Part shown: in pieces, positions 6,877 through 13,258 of the stretch | How positions within the stretch are numbered: position 1 is the first letter of the stretch | Layout: each line of letters opens with the position of its first letter | Assembly: GCA_963743595.1 (NCBI GenBank) | Contig: CAVURW010000252.1 | Coordinates: 1 to 13,258 of the forward strand | Reading direction: 5' to 3' | Source of the DNA: CAVURW01 sp963743595 | Lineage (GTDB): Bacteria; Verrucomicrobiota; Verrucomicrobiia; Methylacidiphilales; UBA1321 | DNA length: 13,258 nt | The notes under the pieces: model-generated | The model's database searches: none | Told to the model about the DNA's origin: nothing | The model's input: only the letters and a program-made list of their open reading frames with translations | Translations under genes and position numbers: made by a program

Positions 6877-8424
6877 ATGACCCAGGATGTTCACGTGGTG
6901 TGGTTGAAGCGCGACTTGCGCGTGCGGGATCACGAACCGCTCTATGAAGCGAGCCAGCGCGGACGGTGTCTCATCGTTTATGTTTATGAGCCGAAAATCC
7001 TGAAATCGCCTGAATACGAGGCGTCGCATCAGGTGTTCATCAACGAGGCGTTACGCGAGTTGCAACAGAATTTAGAAGCGCTGGGCGGAACCTTGATTTT
7101 ACGACAGGGCCGGTTACCAGACGTCTTCGAAGAACTTCACCGCGAGGTGCCCTTCGCCGATTTATGGAGCCACGAAGAGACCGGAAACGCGATCACTTAT
7201 GCGCGCGATTTACGGGTGCAGGAGTGGTGCGCGCGGCGAGAAGTGCGCTGGCATGAGCCGAAACAGACGGGCGTGATCCGGCGATTAAAGAGCCGGGATG
7301 GCTGGGCCACACGCTGGGAAAAGCGGATGAATCGAGCTGAGATACCGCGTCTGGAACGAATTCATTTACCAAGTCGCGTGCCCGGTTCCTGTGGCATTCT
7401 ACCGCCCGAAAACGTGGGGCTTGGTTTCTCGAAGAAACCGCTCGCTCAGCGTGGCGGGGAGGCGCTTGCGTGGGAAACTCTGCACTCCTTTCAGCACGAG
7501 CGCGGACAAAATTATCGCCGAGAAATGTCCAGCCCACTCACGGGCGAGCTGAGTTGCAGCCGGGTCAGCACCTACCTGGCGTGGGGTTGTATCTCGATGA
7601 AGATGGTGCATCAATCGGTGGAGCGCCGGATTGTGGAACTGCGGGCAGAACGGCGGCGCGGTGGCTGGATCGGCTCGATGCAATCGTTTTCTGCGCGACT
7701 GCGCTGGCACTGTCACTTCATGCAAAAGCTGGAGGACGAGCCCGAGCTGGAATTTCGAAACCTGTGCCGCACCTACGACGGAATGCGTGAGAACTCGTTT
7801 AACGAGGACTATTTTCAAGCGTGGTGCGAAGCGCGGACCGGTTACCCGATGATCGATGCCTGCATGCGCGCGGTGCAGGAGTCGGGCTGGATCAATTTTC
7901 GAATGCGCGCCATGCTCGTCTCGTTTGCTTCTTACCATTTGTGGCTCGACTGGAAAAAGACCGCGCCGTTTTTAGGTCGCCATTTTTTGGATTTCGAGCC
8001 GGGCATTCACTTCTCGCAGTTTCAGATGCAAAGTGGCACGACCGGGATCAATACGCTGCGCATCTACTCGCCCGCAAAACAGGCTCTGGATCAAGATCCC
8101 GAAGGCCTGTTTGTAACGCGATATCTGCCTGCACTGGCGAAGGTGCCGCTGGTCTATTTGGCTGAGCCGCATCGGATGCCCAAAGCCGTTCAGCACGAGA
8201 GTGGATGCGTGATCGGCCGTGATTATCCCGCGCCGATTGTCGACCATGCGACCGCGTATAAGTCGGCTCGTGACAAGATCACCGTGGTCCGTAAACAATT
8301 CGGCACGTGGGTCGAAGCGAAGCGTGTTTACGAAAAGCACGGCAGCCGAAAAAGCCCCCCGCCTCGCCGACCCGTTGCCCCGAAAAAAGCTCCGACAAGT
8401 GACGAACAACTGACTCTGTTTTAG
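6877..8424 (+). CDS. Photolyase/cryptochrome-family FAD-binding protein
   Basis: The family repairs UV-induced pyrimidine dimers with blue light or acts as a light receptor. The N-terminal Rossmann-like antenna domain starts at VHVVWLKRDLRVRDHEPLYE. The C-terminal FAD domain contains WCEARTGYPMIDACMRAVQE, GWINFRMRAMLVSFASYHLW and LRIYSPAKQALDQDPEGLFV. ATG 6877 places the first beta strand at residue 5, as usual; ATG 6862 and TTG 6841 are alternative in-frame starts. The product is 515 residues, a normal length. Against E. coli photolyase as I remember it, MHNRLR is replaced by INFRMR (residues 339-344), and the segment around Asn378, Trp382 and Trp384 reads GIHFSQFQMQ with no Asn and no Trp. 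Classical flavin tuning and the proximal Trp of the electron chain are therefore missing. The protein ends in a basic Pro-rich tail and EQLTLF, a perfect beta-clamp-binding pentapeptide. It lies 40 bp after imuB on the same strand and so is probably co-transcribed. Its stop overlaps that of the convergent HAD gene. Confidence 0.88.
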   Translation: MTQDVHVVWLKRDLRVRDHEPLYEASQRGRCLIVYVYEPKILKSPEYEASHQVFINEALRELQQNLEALGGTLILRQGRLPDVFEELHREVPFADLWSHEETGNAITYARDLRVQEWCARREVRWHEPKQTGVIRRLKSRDGWATRWEKRMNRAEIPRLERIHLPSRVPGSCGILPPENVGLGFSKKPLAQRGGEALAWETLHSFQHERGQNYRREMSSPLTGELSCSRVSTYLAWGCISMKMVHQSVERRIVELRAERRRGGWIGSMQSFSARLRWHCHFMQKLEDEPELEFRNLCRTYDGMRENSFNEDYFQAWCEARTGYPMIDACMRAVQESGWINFRMRAMLVSFASYHLWLDWKKTAPFLGRHFLDFEPGIHFSQFQMQSGTTGINTLRIYSPAKQALDQDPEGLFVTRYLPALAKVPLVYLAEPHRMPKAVQHESGCVIGRDYPAPIVDHATAYKSARDKITVVRKQFGTWVEAKRVYEKHGSRKSPPPRRPVAPKKAPTSDEQLTLF

Positions 8425-8999
8425 GCCGACCACGTTTTCGTCAAGATCAACTCGGCTGCGTGGAGCAACGACGTTACGATGCACGTGGCGAGCTCTTCGG
8501 CACGATGGTTTTCGTCTGGTTCGTGGCCGCCGGTAGCGAGTGGATGTCGGAGCAGGAGTGAACTCGCGCAACCGGAATTGAGGCCGCACTGTATGTCGAC
8601 GAGTCGGTCGCCAATGAAATGGGATTGCGCCAAATCGAGGTGATGTTCCTCAGCGGCACGATGCACCAGGCGCGGCGAGGGCTTGCGATCCAGGAGCGAT
8701 TCCGGGTCGCTCGGGTTTGCGAAGGACTGGTAAATTTGCGTGATGACGATCTCCGGGCCGAGTTGCAATAGGAGCGTAGCATTGACAGCGTGGACCTGTT
8801 CGAGGGTGATGAGGCCACGCCCGACGCCCGATTGATTCGTCACGATAAAAAGCAGGTAACCGGCCCCTTGCAGCTTGAGTAGCGCCTCGCGCGCTTCTGG
8901 AAACGCCGATACTTTTTTGGGATCGCCCAGATACGGAACGTTCACCATGAGGGTGTCGTCGCGGTCAAAAAAGAGGGCGGGGCGGCGGTCTCCAGGCAT
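8421..8999 (-). CDS. HAD-superfamily (histidinol-phosphatase / GmhB-like) phosphatase
   Basis: A HAD-IIIA phosphatase related to D-glycero-D-manno-heptose bisphosphate phosphatase (GmhB, LPS heptose synthesis) and HisB-N. ATG 8999 gives MPGDRRPALFFDRDDTLMVN, with the nucleophile and acid/base Asp residues in FDRDDT (the usual fourth residue is Gly). VPYLGDP, IVTNQSGVGRG (motif II), DRKPSP (motif III Lys) and FIGDRLVDIQCG (motif IV) follow. The loop that in GmhB carries a Cys/His zinc site reads FANPSDPESLLDRKPSP here and has no Cys or His. It is therefore a zinc-less subtype and its substrate is uncertain. A TTG start at 9044 would add 15 residues that do not look conserved, so the ATG is preferred. 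The stop shares bases with the photolyase stop (TTAG). The 5' end diverges from cdsA. Confidence 0.82.
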   Translation of the reverse strand: MPGDRRPALFFDRDDTLMVNVPYLGDPKKVSAFPEAREALLKLQGAGYLLFIVTNQSGVGRGLITLEQVHAVNATLLLQLGPEIVITQIYQSFANPSDPESLLDRKPSPRLVHRAAEEHHLDLAQSHFIGDRLVDIQCGLNSGCASSLLLRHPLATGGHEPDENHRAEELATCIVTSLLHAAELILTKTWSA

Positions 9000-9107
9000 T
9001 TGGGCAGATTGATCGGGAATAATCAGTAAGTCCAGCGTAGACAAAGGGTTAGGAAGGTAGCACTGTGTCGGGAAGTGGAAGCGAACGGCGGACGCGGCAG
9101 GGCAGTG

Positions 9108-9905
9108 ATGATGCGGGTGTTGTCCTGGGCGACCCTGTGGGCGGTGATTTCTTTTGTCGTGGCGACGCGCTGGGCGACCGCTGCGTGGCTGCTGCTCAGT
9201 TTTTTCGGCGTGATGGCACAGTGGGAGTTCTACGTGGCCGAGACGAAACGGCTCGGGCGCGCGTTGCCGAAGTGGCTGGGATGTGGAATCGGGGCGGCGC
9301 TGTTCGTCTGGTCGCTGGTGAGTCTGATCGTGTTTCCTGACCTGGCGAAATATTGGTGGATGGGTGCGGCATCGTTTTGCTGCGCTGGGCTGTTGATGCT
9401 CGCCCTGGGCGGTGATTTCTTTGTTATCGGCTTGGGAATTTTGTATGTGCCGTTGTTGTTGAATTTTCTCTGTCCGCTGGGCTTTTGGCCGAGTAACCCC
9501 GGCTGGGGCGATTTGATTTACGTGCTGGCGGTGACCAAGTTCACCGATGTGGGCGCCTACGTGATTGGCTCGACGCTCGGCAGGACGAAGCTCGCCCCAA
9601 AGCTGAGCCCTGGTAAGACGTGGGAAGGGTTTCTGGGCGGCGTGACGGTCGGTTTTTCGTGCAACGCCGCACTGGTGGCGTGGTGGGGCGCGGCGTGGAT
9701 GCCCTGGAGCGAGGCGATTCTATGCGGTCTGCTCCTGCCGGTGCTCGGTAGCGCAGGTGATTTAGCCGAGAGCTCCGTGAAACGGCACGCCGGGATAAAG
9801 GATTCCGGGCGATTGGTGCCGGGAATCGGTGGAGCATTGGATTTAGTCGATAGCCTTCTCTTTACCGTTCCGGTGTTTTACGCTGTGCGTTGTTTTTGGG
9901 GATGA
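9108..9905 (+). CDS. cdsA: Phosphatidate cytidylyltransferase (CDP-diglyceride synthase)
   Basis: CdsA is an inner-membrane enzyme that makes CDP-diacylglycerol from phosphatidic acid and CTP, the branch point for all bacterial phospholipids. The protein is strongly hydrophobic with about seven or eight membrane segments. The C-terminal family signature is clear: SAGDLAESSVKRHAGIKDSG then RLVPGIGGALDLVDSLLF. It carries the S-x-x-K-R, K-D and D-x-x-D elements; Ile replaces the His of PGHGG, and Leu replaces the Arg of DR. TKFTDVGAYVIGSTLGRTKL and APKLSPGKTWEGFLGG are also typical. The double ATG at 9108/9111 just before the first membrane segment is the likely start; GTG at 9075 would add 11 residues (MEANGGRGRAV) with no support. 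About 265 residues is normal. The usual neighbours in many bacteria (uppS, dxr) are not here; an AT-rich island follows directly. Confidence 0.93.
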   Translation: MMRVLSWATLWAVISFVVATRWATAAWLLLSFFGVMAQWEFYVAETKRLGRALPKWLGCGIGAALFVWSLVSLIVFPDLAKYWWMGAASFCCAGLLMLALGGDFFVIGLGILYVPLLLNFLCPLGFWPSNPGWGDLIYVLAVTKFTDVGAYVIGSTLGRTKLAPKLSPGKTWEGFLGGVTVGFSCNAALVAWWGAAWMPWSEAILCGLLLPVLGSAGDLAESSVKRHAGIKDSGRLVPGIGGALDLVDSLLFTVPVFYAVRCFWG

Positions 9906-9981
9906 TGATCTCGGTTTTCTCCATATGGTTCCACTTGATTGGCCCTCCATTGACTCAAATGACATTAAATCCCTAAATAAA

Positions 9982-11007
9982 ATGAAAATCTCTCCATCAT
10001 CACCTAAGTTTCTGTTTTGTCTTCTTGGTCTATTGTGGATCACCACTTTCAACTCGTATTCAGGGCCATTAATGGGTGTCATGGAAGATGGGAGCTACGT
10101 GTATGTACATGATCAAAGTATTTGGGATGAGTTCATGGTTAAGCTTAAATCGCTAGGGTGTGATACATTCATTTTACAACAATCGGTGAATGAACCGTGT
10201 TACAGCTGTTTTGATATCCCAGGAATTCAGACAAAATCCACATATTACCAGAGCGTCTCATCCATCCTCGCGGCTGCCGCTAATAACGATATCCATGTTT
10301 ACCTTGGTTTGTACGCCGAAAAGGCACCAACAGGTGGCTGGGCTTTTAATCACAACAATGATGATGATTTTAAGGCCTTTTTAGATCGAGTGTGCGATTA
10401 TGATAAGGGAATTATTCAAGCCACAGAGGCCCTTATTCAAGCGAATCCTAAATTGGGGCAAGCATTTGCTGGTTACTATCTGCCCCAGGAAATTGCTCAA
10501 TCTCAGAACGTAGGAGAGCCGATTAGACTCACACTTCTTGACCACCTTTTGATCCCCGTCACGAATGAGACGCACAAATTCAAACGAATGTTTATGCTCT
10601 CACCATACTTTACAGATATTGGGGGAACACCTCTGCAAGAAGGGGAGCTTTGGTCTTATCTGCTTACACAGAAAGGCTCCTCAGGTGCATTCTGGCAACC
10701 CGATATTGTTATGCCTCAAGATGGCGTCGGTGTTGGCCATGTGGCCGAAGCTAATGTGAAGGCCTTTTTTGAAGCTTACCAAGATGCTTTTGGCAAACTA
10801 AAACCTCCTTTGAGTGCTCCTCAATTGTGGTTGGACTTTGAGCTATTTTCTGTTTCCGAAGTGGACCAGGATCCCGAACAATTGAACACGCGCCTTGCCA
10901 AAGAAAAGGATTACGCAAGCAAAGTAATCGGTTTCTCTATGTCCAAGCTCCTTATCTTTGATCACCAGGTTTCTCCCACTAAGCTGTACGAAGTCCTAAG
11001 TAAGTAG
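9982..11007 (+). CDS. Exported DUF4434-like protein (putative TIM-barrel glycosidase-like)
   Basis: A 341-residue protein from ATG 9982, beginning MKISPSSPKFLFCLLGLLWI, a convincing signal peptide with likely cleavage near NSYSG. ATG 9925 would add 19 polar residues before it and is less likely. The mature part resembles DUF4434 proteins, which are predicted glycoside-hydrolase-like (beta/alpha)8 barrels. The recognisable blocks are WDEFMVKLKSLGCDTFILQQ, NDIHVYLGLYAEKAPTGGW, AFAGYYLPQEIAQ, MFMLSPYFTDIGG and VMPQDGVGVGHV, followed by LWLDFELFS. The acidic residues in YYLPQE, QDGVG and LDFE sit where barrel strands would end, so a sugar-acting enzyme is plausible but unproven. Its DNA is clearly AT-richer than the neighbours: 23 of 60 bases are G/C at 10141-10200, against 42 of 60 at 9241-9300 in cdsA. 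Recent transfer is likely. It stands alone on this strand. Confidence 0.78.
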   Translation: MKISPSSPKFLFCLLGLLWITTFNSYSGPLMGVMEDGSYVYVHDQSIWDEFMVKLKSLGCDTFILQQSVNEPCYSCFDIPGIQTKSTYYQSVSSILAAAANNDIHVYLGLYAEKAPTGGWAFNHNNDDDFKAFLDRVCDYDKGIIQATEALIQANPKLGQAFAGYYLPQEIAQSQNVGEPIRLTLLDHLLIPVTNETHKFKRMFMLSPYFTDIGGTPLQEGELWSYLLTQKGSSGAFWQPDIVMPQDGVGVGHVAEANVKAFFEAYQDAFGKLKPPLSAPQLWLDFELFSVSEVDQDPEQLNTRLAKEKDYASKVIGFSMSKLLIFDHQVSPTKLYEVLSK

Positions 11008-11071
11008 TAACTAGAGTTGGGCCGCTGCCTCCTGGAGTGAGCTTCTTCTAAGGCATCGTAAAGCGGATCCT

Positions 11072-11185
11072 CTAATTCGTCCCGCCTTCAAATGCAAAGT
11101 CTTTGTTTTGGAATAGCACGACGAACACCCTAAATGGATCGAAGTCTTTTTCCTTGCTTAATTGTGGATGGTCTGATCGGACCAT
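11072..11185 (-). CDS. Possible 37-residue ORF or out-of-frame C-terminus of the Imm26-like gene
   Basis: Minus-strand ATG at 11185 to TAG at 11072-11074, overlapping the last 56 bases of the 11130-11630 gene in another frame. It encodes MVRSDHPQLSKEKDFDPFRV followed by FVVLFQNKDFAFEGGTN, which looks far more protein-like than the basic end (STIKQGKRLRSI) of the gene it overlaps. It is therefore probably the true C-terminus after a frameshift rather than a separate gene. A perfect 7-bp inverted repeat, GATGGTC/GACCATC (11167-11186), lies at the point where the frames would change. Confidence 0.3.
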   Translation of the reverse strand: MVRSDHPQLSKEKDFDPFRVFVVLFQNKDFAFEGGTN

Positions 11186-11630
11186 CTACAATTTCGCATT
11201 GGGTCCGTGACTGATTTATGTACTCTGCAATTCGTGAGGCTTGCATAAATCTTTGAGGCGAGACTTTTAACGTTTTAATTTCTTCTTCAGTTGCAGACCT
11301 GTCTCTACCTCTTTCGTATACACAGTAATCTTTTCTCAATCCAATTGGAGCGTGCAGGGTCAATGGAGGCCAGTCGTCGTTTTCTGAAGCAAAGGAAAGA
11401 TTGCCCAGTCTATATACAACAGTCGTATCTGAGGGTGGAGTGATCTCCCCGATCAACAATATTAATTTGCGATTTTTGAGAACGGATAAATCATCAATTA
11501 AACCGTCCTTAGTAATCAAGTCGAATACCCCGACAGAACCCCTGTAGATTCGTGTATAGCCGAACTCCTGACTATTGATTACGATAGCCGCTACGTCTCC
11601 GGGCACATAATTCGAAGTTCTTATCTTCAC
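11130..11630 (-). CDS. Imm26-like orphan protein, possibly frameshifted at the C-terminus
   Basis: A 166-residue cytosolic protein with no signal peptide or membrane segment, starting at GTG 11630 right after a stop codon in the same frame. The pattern PGDVAAIVINSQEFGYTRIY, then GSVGVFDLIT, LSVLKNRKLILLIGEI and WPPLTLHAPIGL, resembles the Imm26 group of immunity proteins (GD.vAIpl..g.fgygRv, then a phe/asp strand and a W-P...AP block). This is by eye only. Imm26 proteins protect against polymorphic toxins; no toxin gene is recognisable next to it, so it would be an orphan immunity gene or an unrelated small-domain protein. The last 12 residues are unusually basic, and a better continuation exists in another frame. 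The DNA is AT-rich, like the DUF4434 gene that converges on it. Confidence 0.55.
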   Translation of the reverse strand: MKIRTSNYVPGDVAAIVINSQEFGYTRIYRGSVGVFDLITKDGLIDDLSVLKNRKLILLIGEITPPSDTTVVYRLGNLSFASENDDWPPLTLHAPIGLRKDYCVYERGRDRSATEEEIKTLKVSPQRFMQASRIAEYINQSRTQCEIVDGPIRPSTIKQGKRLRSI

Positions 11631-12030
11631 TTACAACTTTCTTCTTTCTTGTCAGGTACGCAATTCGGCCCGGCCCCAGGTTTTGGCAGACTTTAAGTAG
11701 GTTACCTAAGGCGGACACGTGCGGATCGCCGCAAGAAAGATTCGATGTACAGTGGCTACCGATTCCGGGACTCAGCCAATTGCCGAAATGTACTCAAACC
11801 TACACTGTTACAGGGTAACGCTTTATGACTGATTAGTCTAGTTCAAAAGTAACGGCGGATGACTGATGACTGGGCCTGCCAGACTTTCGCTTTCACTGAG
11901 ATTCAAATGGAGAAACGTTTCCAGACGAGGGTCGCGTGGAGAGAGCTGAGACGTAATGGTACGGTCGATTAAGTTTAATATTTGAATCTGGCTGTTGTGG
12001 TTTTCGATGGGTTTAGATTAGCTTTACTCG
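11631..12030. other. About 400 bp without a recognisable gene
   Basis: No convincing coding region, tRNA or terminator is seen. On the minus strand, a frame without stops runs from 11793 down to 11572 (the lower part overlapping the Imm26-like gene), containing for example SNLSCGDPHVSALGNLL and KVCQNLGPGRIAYLTRKKK. It has no ATG and I recognise no family; it may be the tail of a former upstream gene. GTTACC at 11701 and GGTAAC at 11814 are inverted relative to each other. Near 11860 there is a short tandem GATGACTGATGACT. The segment probably also holds the promoter of the aldo/keto reductase gene, but no clear -35/-10 pair could be fixed. Confidence 0.5.
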
Positions 12031-13005
12031 ATGGATTCACGTTATGAAAAGATGACTTATGTGCGGTGCGGACGGAGCGGTGTACTCTTGCCGCGGATTT
12101 CCTTGGGGCTTTGGCAGAATTTCGGTGAGAACTACCCGCTAGCGAACAGTCGTGCGCTTATTCATTGCGCGTTTGATCTGGGAATTACCCACTTTGATTT
12201 AGCGAATAACTACGGTCCGCCGCCAGGTGCTGCCGAAGAGAGTTTCGGCAAGGTTTTGCACGAAGATTTGAAGGCGCATCGGGATGAAATGATCATTTCT
12301 TCCAAGGCCGGGTACACGATGTGGGATGGGCCTTACGGAGACTGGGGCTCGCGGAAATATCTGGTGGCGAGTTTGGACCAGAGCTTGAAGCGGATGGGCC
12401 TGGAATATGTCGATATTTTCTATCATCACCGTCCTGATCCGAACACGCCGATCGAAGAGACCATGGGCGCGTTGGATCACATCGTGCGACGGGGTAAGGC
12501 GCTCTACGCCGGGATCTCGAATTACGGCGCGGAACAGACCAAGCTCGCGGCAAAAGTGCTGCGTGAACTGGGCACGCCATGCCTCATTCATCAACCGAAG
12601 TATAGCATGTTCGATCGCGCTCCAGAGAAGGAGTTATTCGGTACGCTGGAGAAGGAGGGGATCGGGTGCATTCCGTTCTCGCCATTGGCGCAGGGGCTTT
12701 TGACGAATCGCTACCTGAACGGCATTCCGGAAGATTCGCGCGTGGGGCACAAGAGTCCGTTTTTGAAAGAGCAACATCTCAGTGAAGAGCGACTCGGTAA
12801 AGCGCGTAAATTGCATGAGCTGGCACAAAAGCGCGGTGTCTCCCTGGCGCAACTGGCGATCATTTGGATCATGCGCCAAAAAGCGGTCACCACGGTTCTG
12901 ATCGGGGCGAGCAAGACGAGTCAGATCGAAGAGCTCGCTGCGACGCATCAGCACACGCCCTTAAGCGAGGCGGAGTTGCAGGAGATCGAGACGATTTTGG
13001 CGTGA
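12031..13005 (+). CDS. gpr: Aldo/keto reductase, YghZ/L-glyceraldehyde 3-phosphate reductase type
   Basis: A cytosolic NADPH-dependent aldo/keto reductase. E. coli YghZ (Gpr) reduces L-glyceraldehyde 3-phosphate and methylglyoxal, so a role in aldehyde detoxification is expected. The 324-residue protein matches YghZ along its whole length as I remember it: SLGLWQNFG near the N-terminus, LGITHFDLANNYGPPPGAAE, IISSKAGYTMW, SRKYLVASLDQSLKRMGLEY and VDIFYHHRPD. SPLAQGLLTNRYLNGIPEDS and VTTVLIGASKTSQIEE follow. The catalytic tetrad Asp56, Tyr61, Lys92 and His133 is complete. The C-terminal GAS.TSQ.EE segment is the usual NADP phosphate site. ATG 12031 fits the family N-terminus. It begins after the AT-rich island and returns to the GC content of the rest of the chromosome. 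Exact substrate is inferred from homology only. Confidence 0.92.
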   Translation: MDSRYEKMTYVRCGRSGVLLPRISLGLWQNFGENYPLANSRALIHCAFDLGITHFDLANNYGPPPGAAEESFGKVLHEDLKAHRDEMIISSKAGYTMWDGPYGDWGSRKYLVASLDQSLKRMGLEYVDIFYHHRPDPNTPIEETMGALDHIVRRGKALYAGISNYGAEQTKLAAKVLRELGTPCLIHQPKYSMFDRAPEKELFGTLEKEGIGCIPFSPLAQGLLTNRYLNGIPEDSRVGHKSPFLKEQHLSEERLGKARKLHELAQKRGVSLAQLAIIWIMRQKAVTTVLIGASKTSQIEELAATHQHTPLSEAELQEIETILA

Positions 13006-13063
13006 TTTGACGTTGACTTGGAGTTCGCCCGTCGAATGGATGGCGAATAGCTACGACCCGAAA

Positions 13064-13228
13064 TCACTCCCGTTTAAAATAGAGCTCCGGGAGCTCGGGA
13101 TTTTCCATTGTGAAAGCAAAGGCTTCACGTGGTTCCTTGATGTGGTCAAAGGAGCAGTTTTGGAGGGCGTCCTCAAGATCGGCCTTCGTGCCGGTTTTGG
13201 GGTCGAGTTCCCGCCCCAGATTCATCAT
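13064..13228 (-). CDS. Possible 54-residue hypothetical protein
   Basis: Two adjacent ATG codons at 13228/13225 open a minus-strand frame to TGA at 13064-13066, preceded by an in-frame TAG. The product begins MMNLGRELDPKTGTKADLED and ends ENPELPELYFKRE. Its acidic/basic composition and GC-rich third positions look like a real small soluble protein. I recognise no family. A plus-strand frame (TTG 13007 to 13252) covers the same DNA and starts just after the reductase stop, but its Trp/Gly/His-rich product looks like a shadow. The gene would converge on the aldo/keto reductase gene. Confidence 0.4.
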   Translation of the reverse strand: MMNLGRELDPKTGTKADLEDALQNCSFDHIKEPREAFAFTMENPELPELYFKRE

Positions 13229-13258
13229 AAACGACTACTTCACGAGGCATAACGAAGT

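Noticed and set aside
11701..11819. Integron attC site formed by GTTACC...GGTAAC
   Set aside because: The core sites are in the opposite order to attC (which runs RYYYAAC...GTTRRRY) and there is no integrase.
13007..13252. 81-residue plus-strand ORF after the aldo/keto reductase
   Set aside because: TTG start, odd Trp/His/Gly-rich product and no ribosome binding site; the opposite strand has a more protein-like frame.
1..13258. CRISPR array, tRNA or rRNA genes, transposase or integrase genes
   Set aside because: No regularly spaced direct repeats, cloverleaf-like sequences or recognisable recombinase motifs were seen on either strand.

Overview
This is chromosomal DNA from a moderately GC-rich Gram-negative bacterium. 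My best guess is the Verrucomicrobia (Opitutae-like). The guess rests on an imuA/imuB mutasome pair with verrucomicrobial-looking sequence, on the divergent CdsA and GmhB-like proteins, and on the scarcity of clear Shine-Dalgarno sites. It is an inference; no rRNA or other phylogenetic marker is present.

Layout. (1) 1-508, minus: N-terminal part of exonuclease VII large subunit (xseA), running off the left edge. (2) 572-3528, plus: a two-gene unit with a 4-base ATGA overlap. It encodes an exported Sel1-repeat/retropepsin-like/PDZ protein and an ADP-ribosylglycohydrolase-family protein. (3) 3542-4219, minus: pdxH (PNP/PMP oxidase), convergent with the unit before it. (4) 4307-8424, plus: a DNA-damage-response block with an imuA-like gene, an imuB-like Y-family polymerase homologue and a photolyase/cryptochrome-family protein. 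imuA has lost part of its middle and changes frame. imuB has one in-frame TAA codon in an otherwise intact 516-codon frame. Between them sits a 251-bp element with 47-bp terminal inverted repeats and several internal hairpins. (5) 8421-8999, minus: GmhB-like HAD phosphatase, tail-to-tail with the photolyase gene. (6) 9108-9905, plus: cdsA (CDP-diglyceride synthase). (7) 9906-12030: an AT-richer accessory segment with an exported DUF4434-like protein, an Imm26-like orphan protein (minus) and about 400 bp without a recognisable gene. (8) 12031-13005, plus: aldo/keto reductase of the YghZ/Gpr type, followed by a possible 54-residue minus-strand ORF.

How it works together. The most coherent theme is DNA repair and damage tolerance: XseA, ImuA/ImuB and a photolyase-family protein. 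Both ImuB and the photolyase carry a beta-clamp-binding pentapeptide (QADLF internally, QLTLF at the extreme C-terminus). The mutasome half appears to be decaying, while the photolyase gene just downstream is intact. The remaining genes are ordinary metabolism (vitamin B6, phospholipid precursor, aldehyde reduction) plus a recently acquired-looking island. I saw no tRNA, rRNA, CRISPR array, integrase or complete transposase gene.
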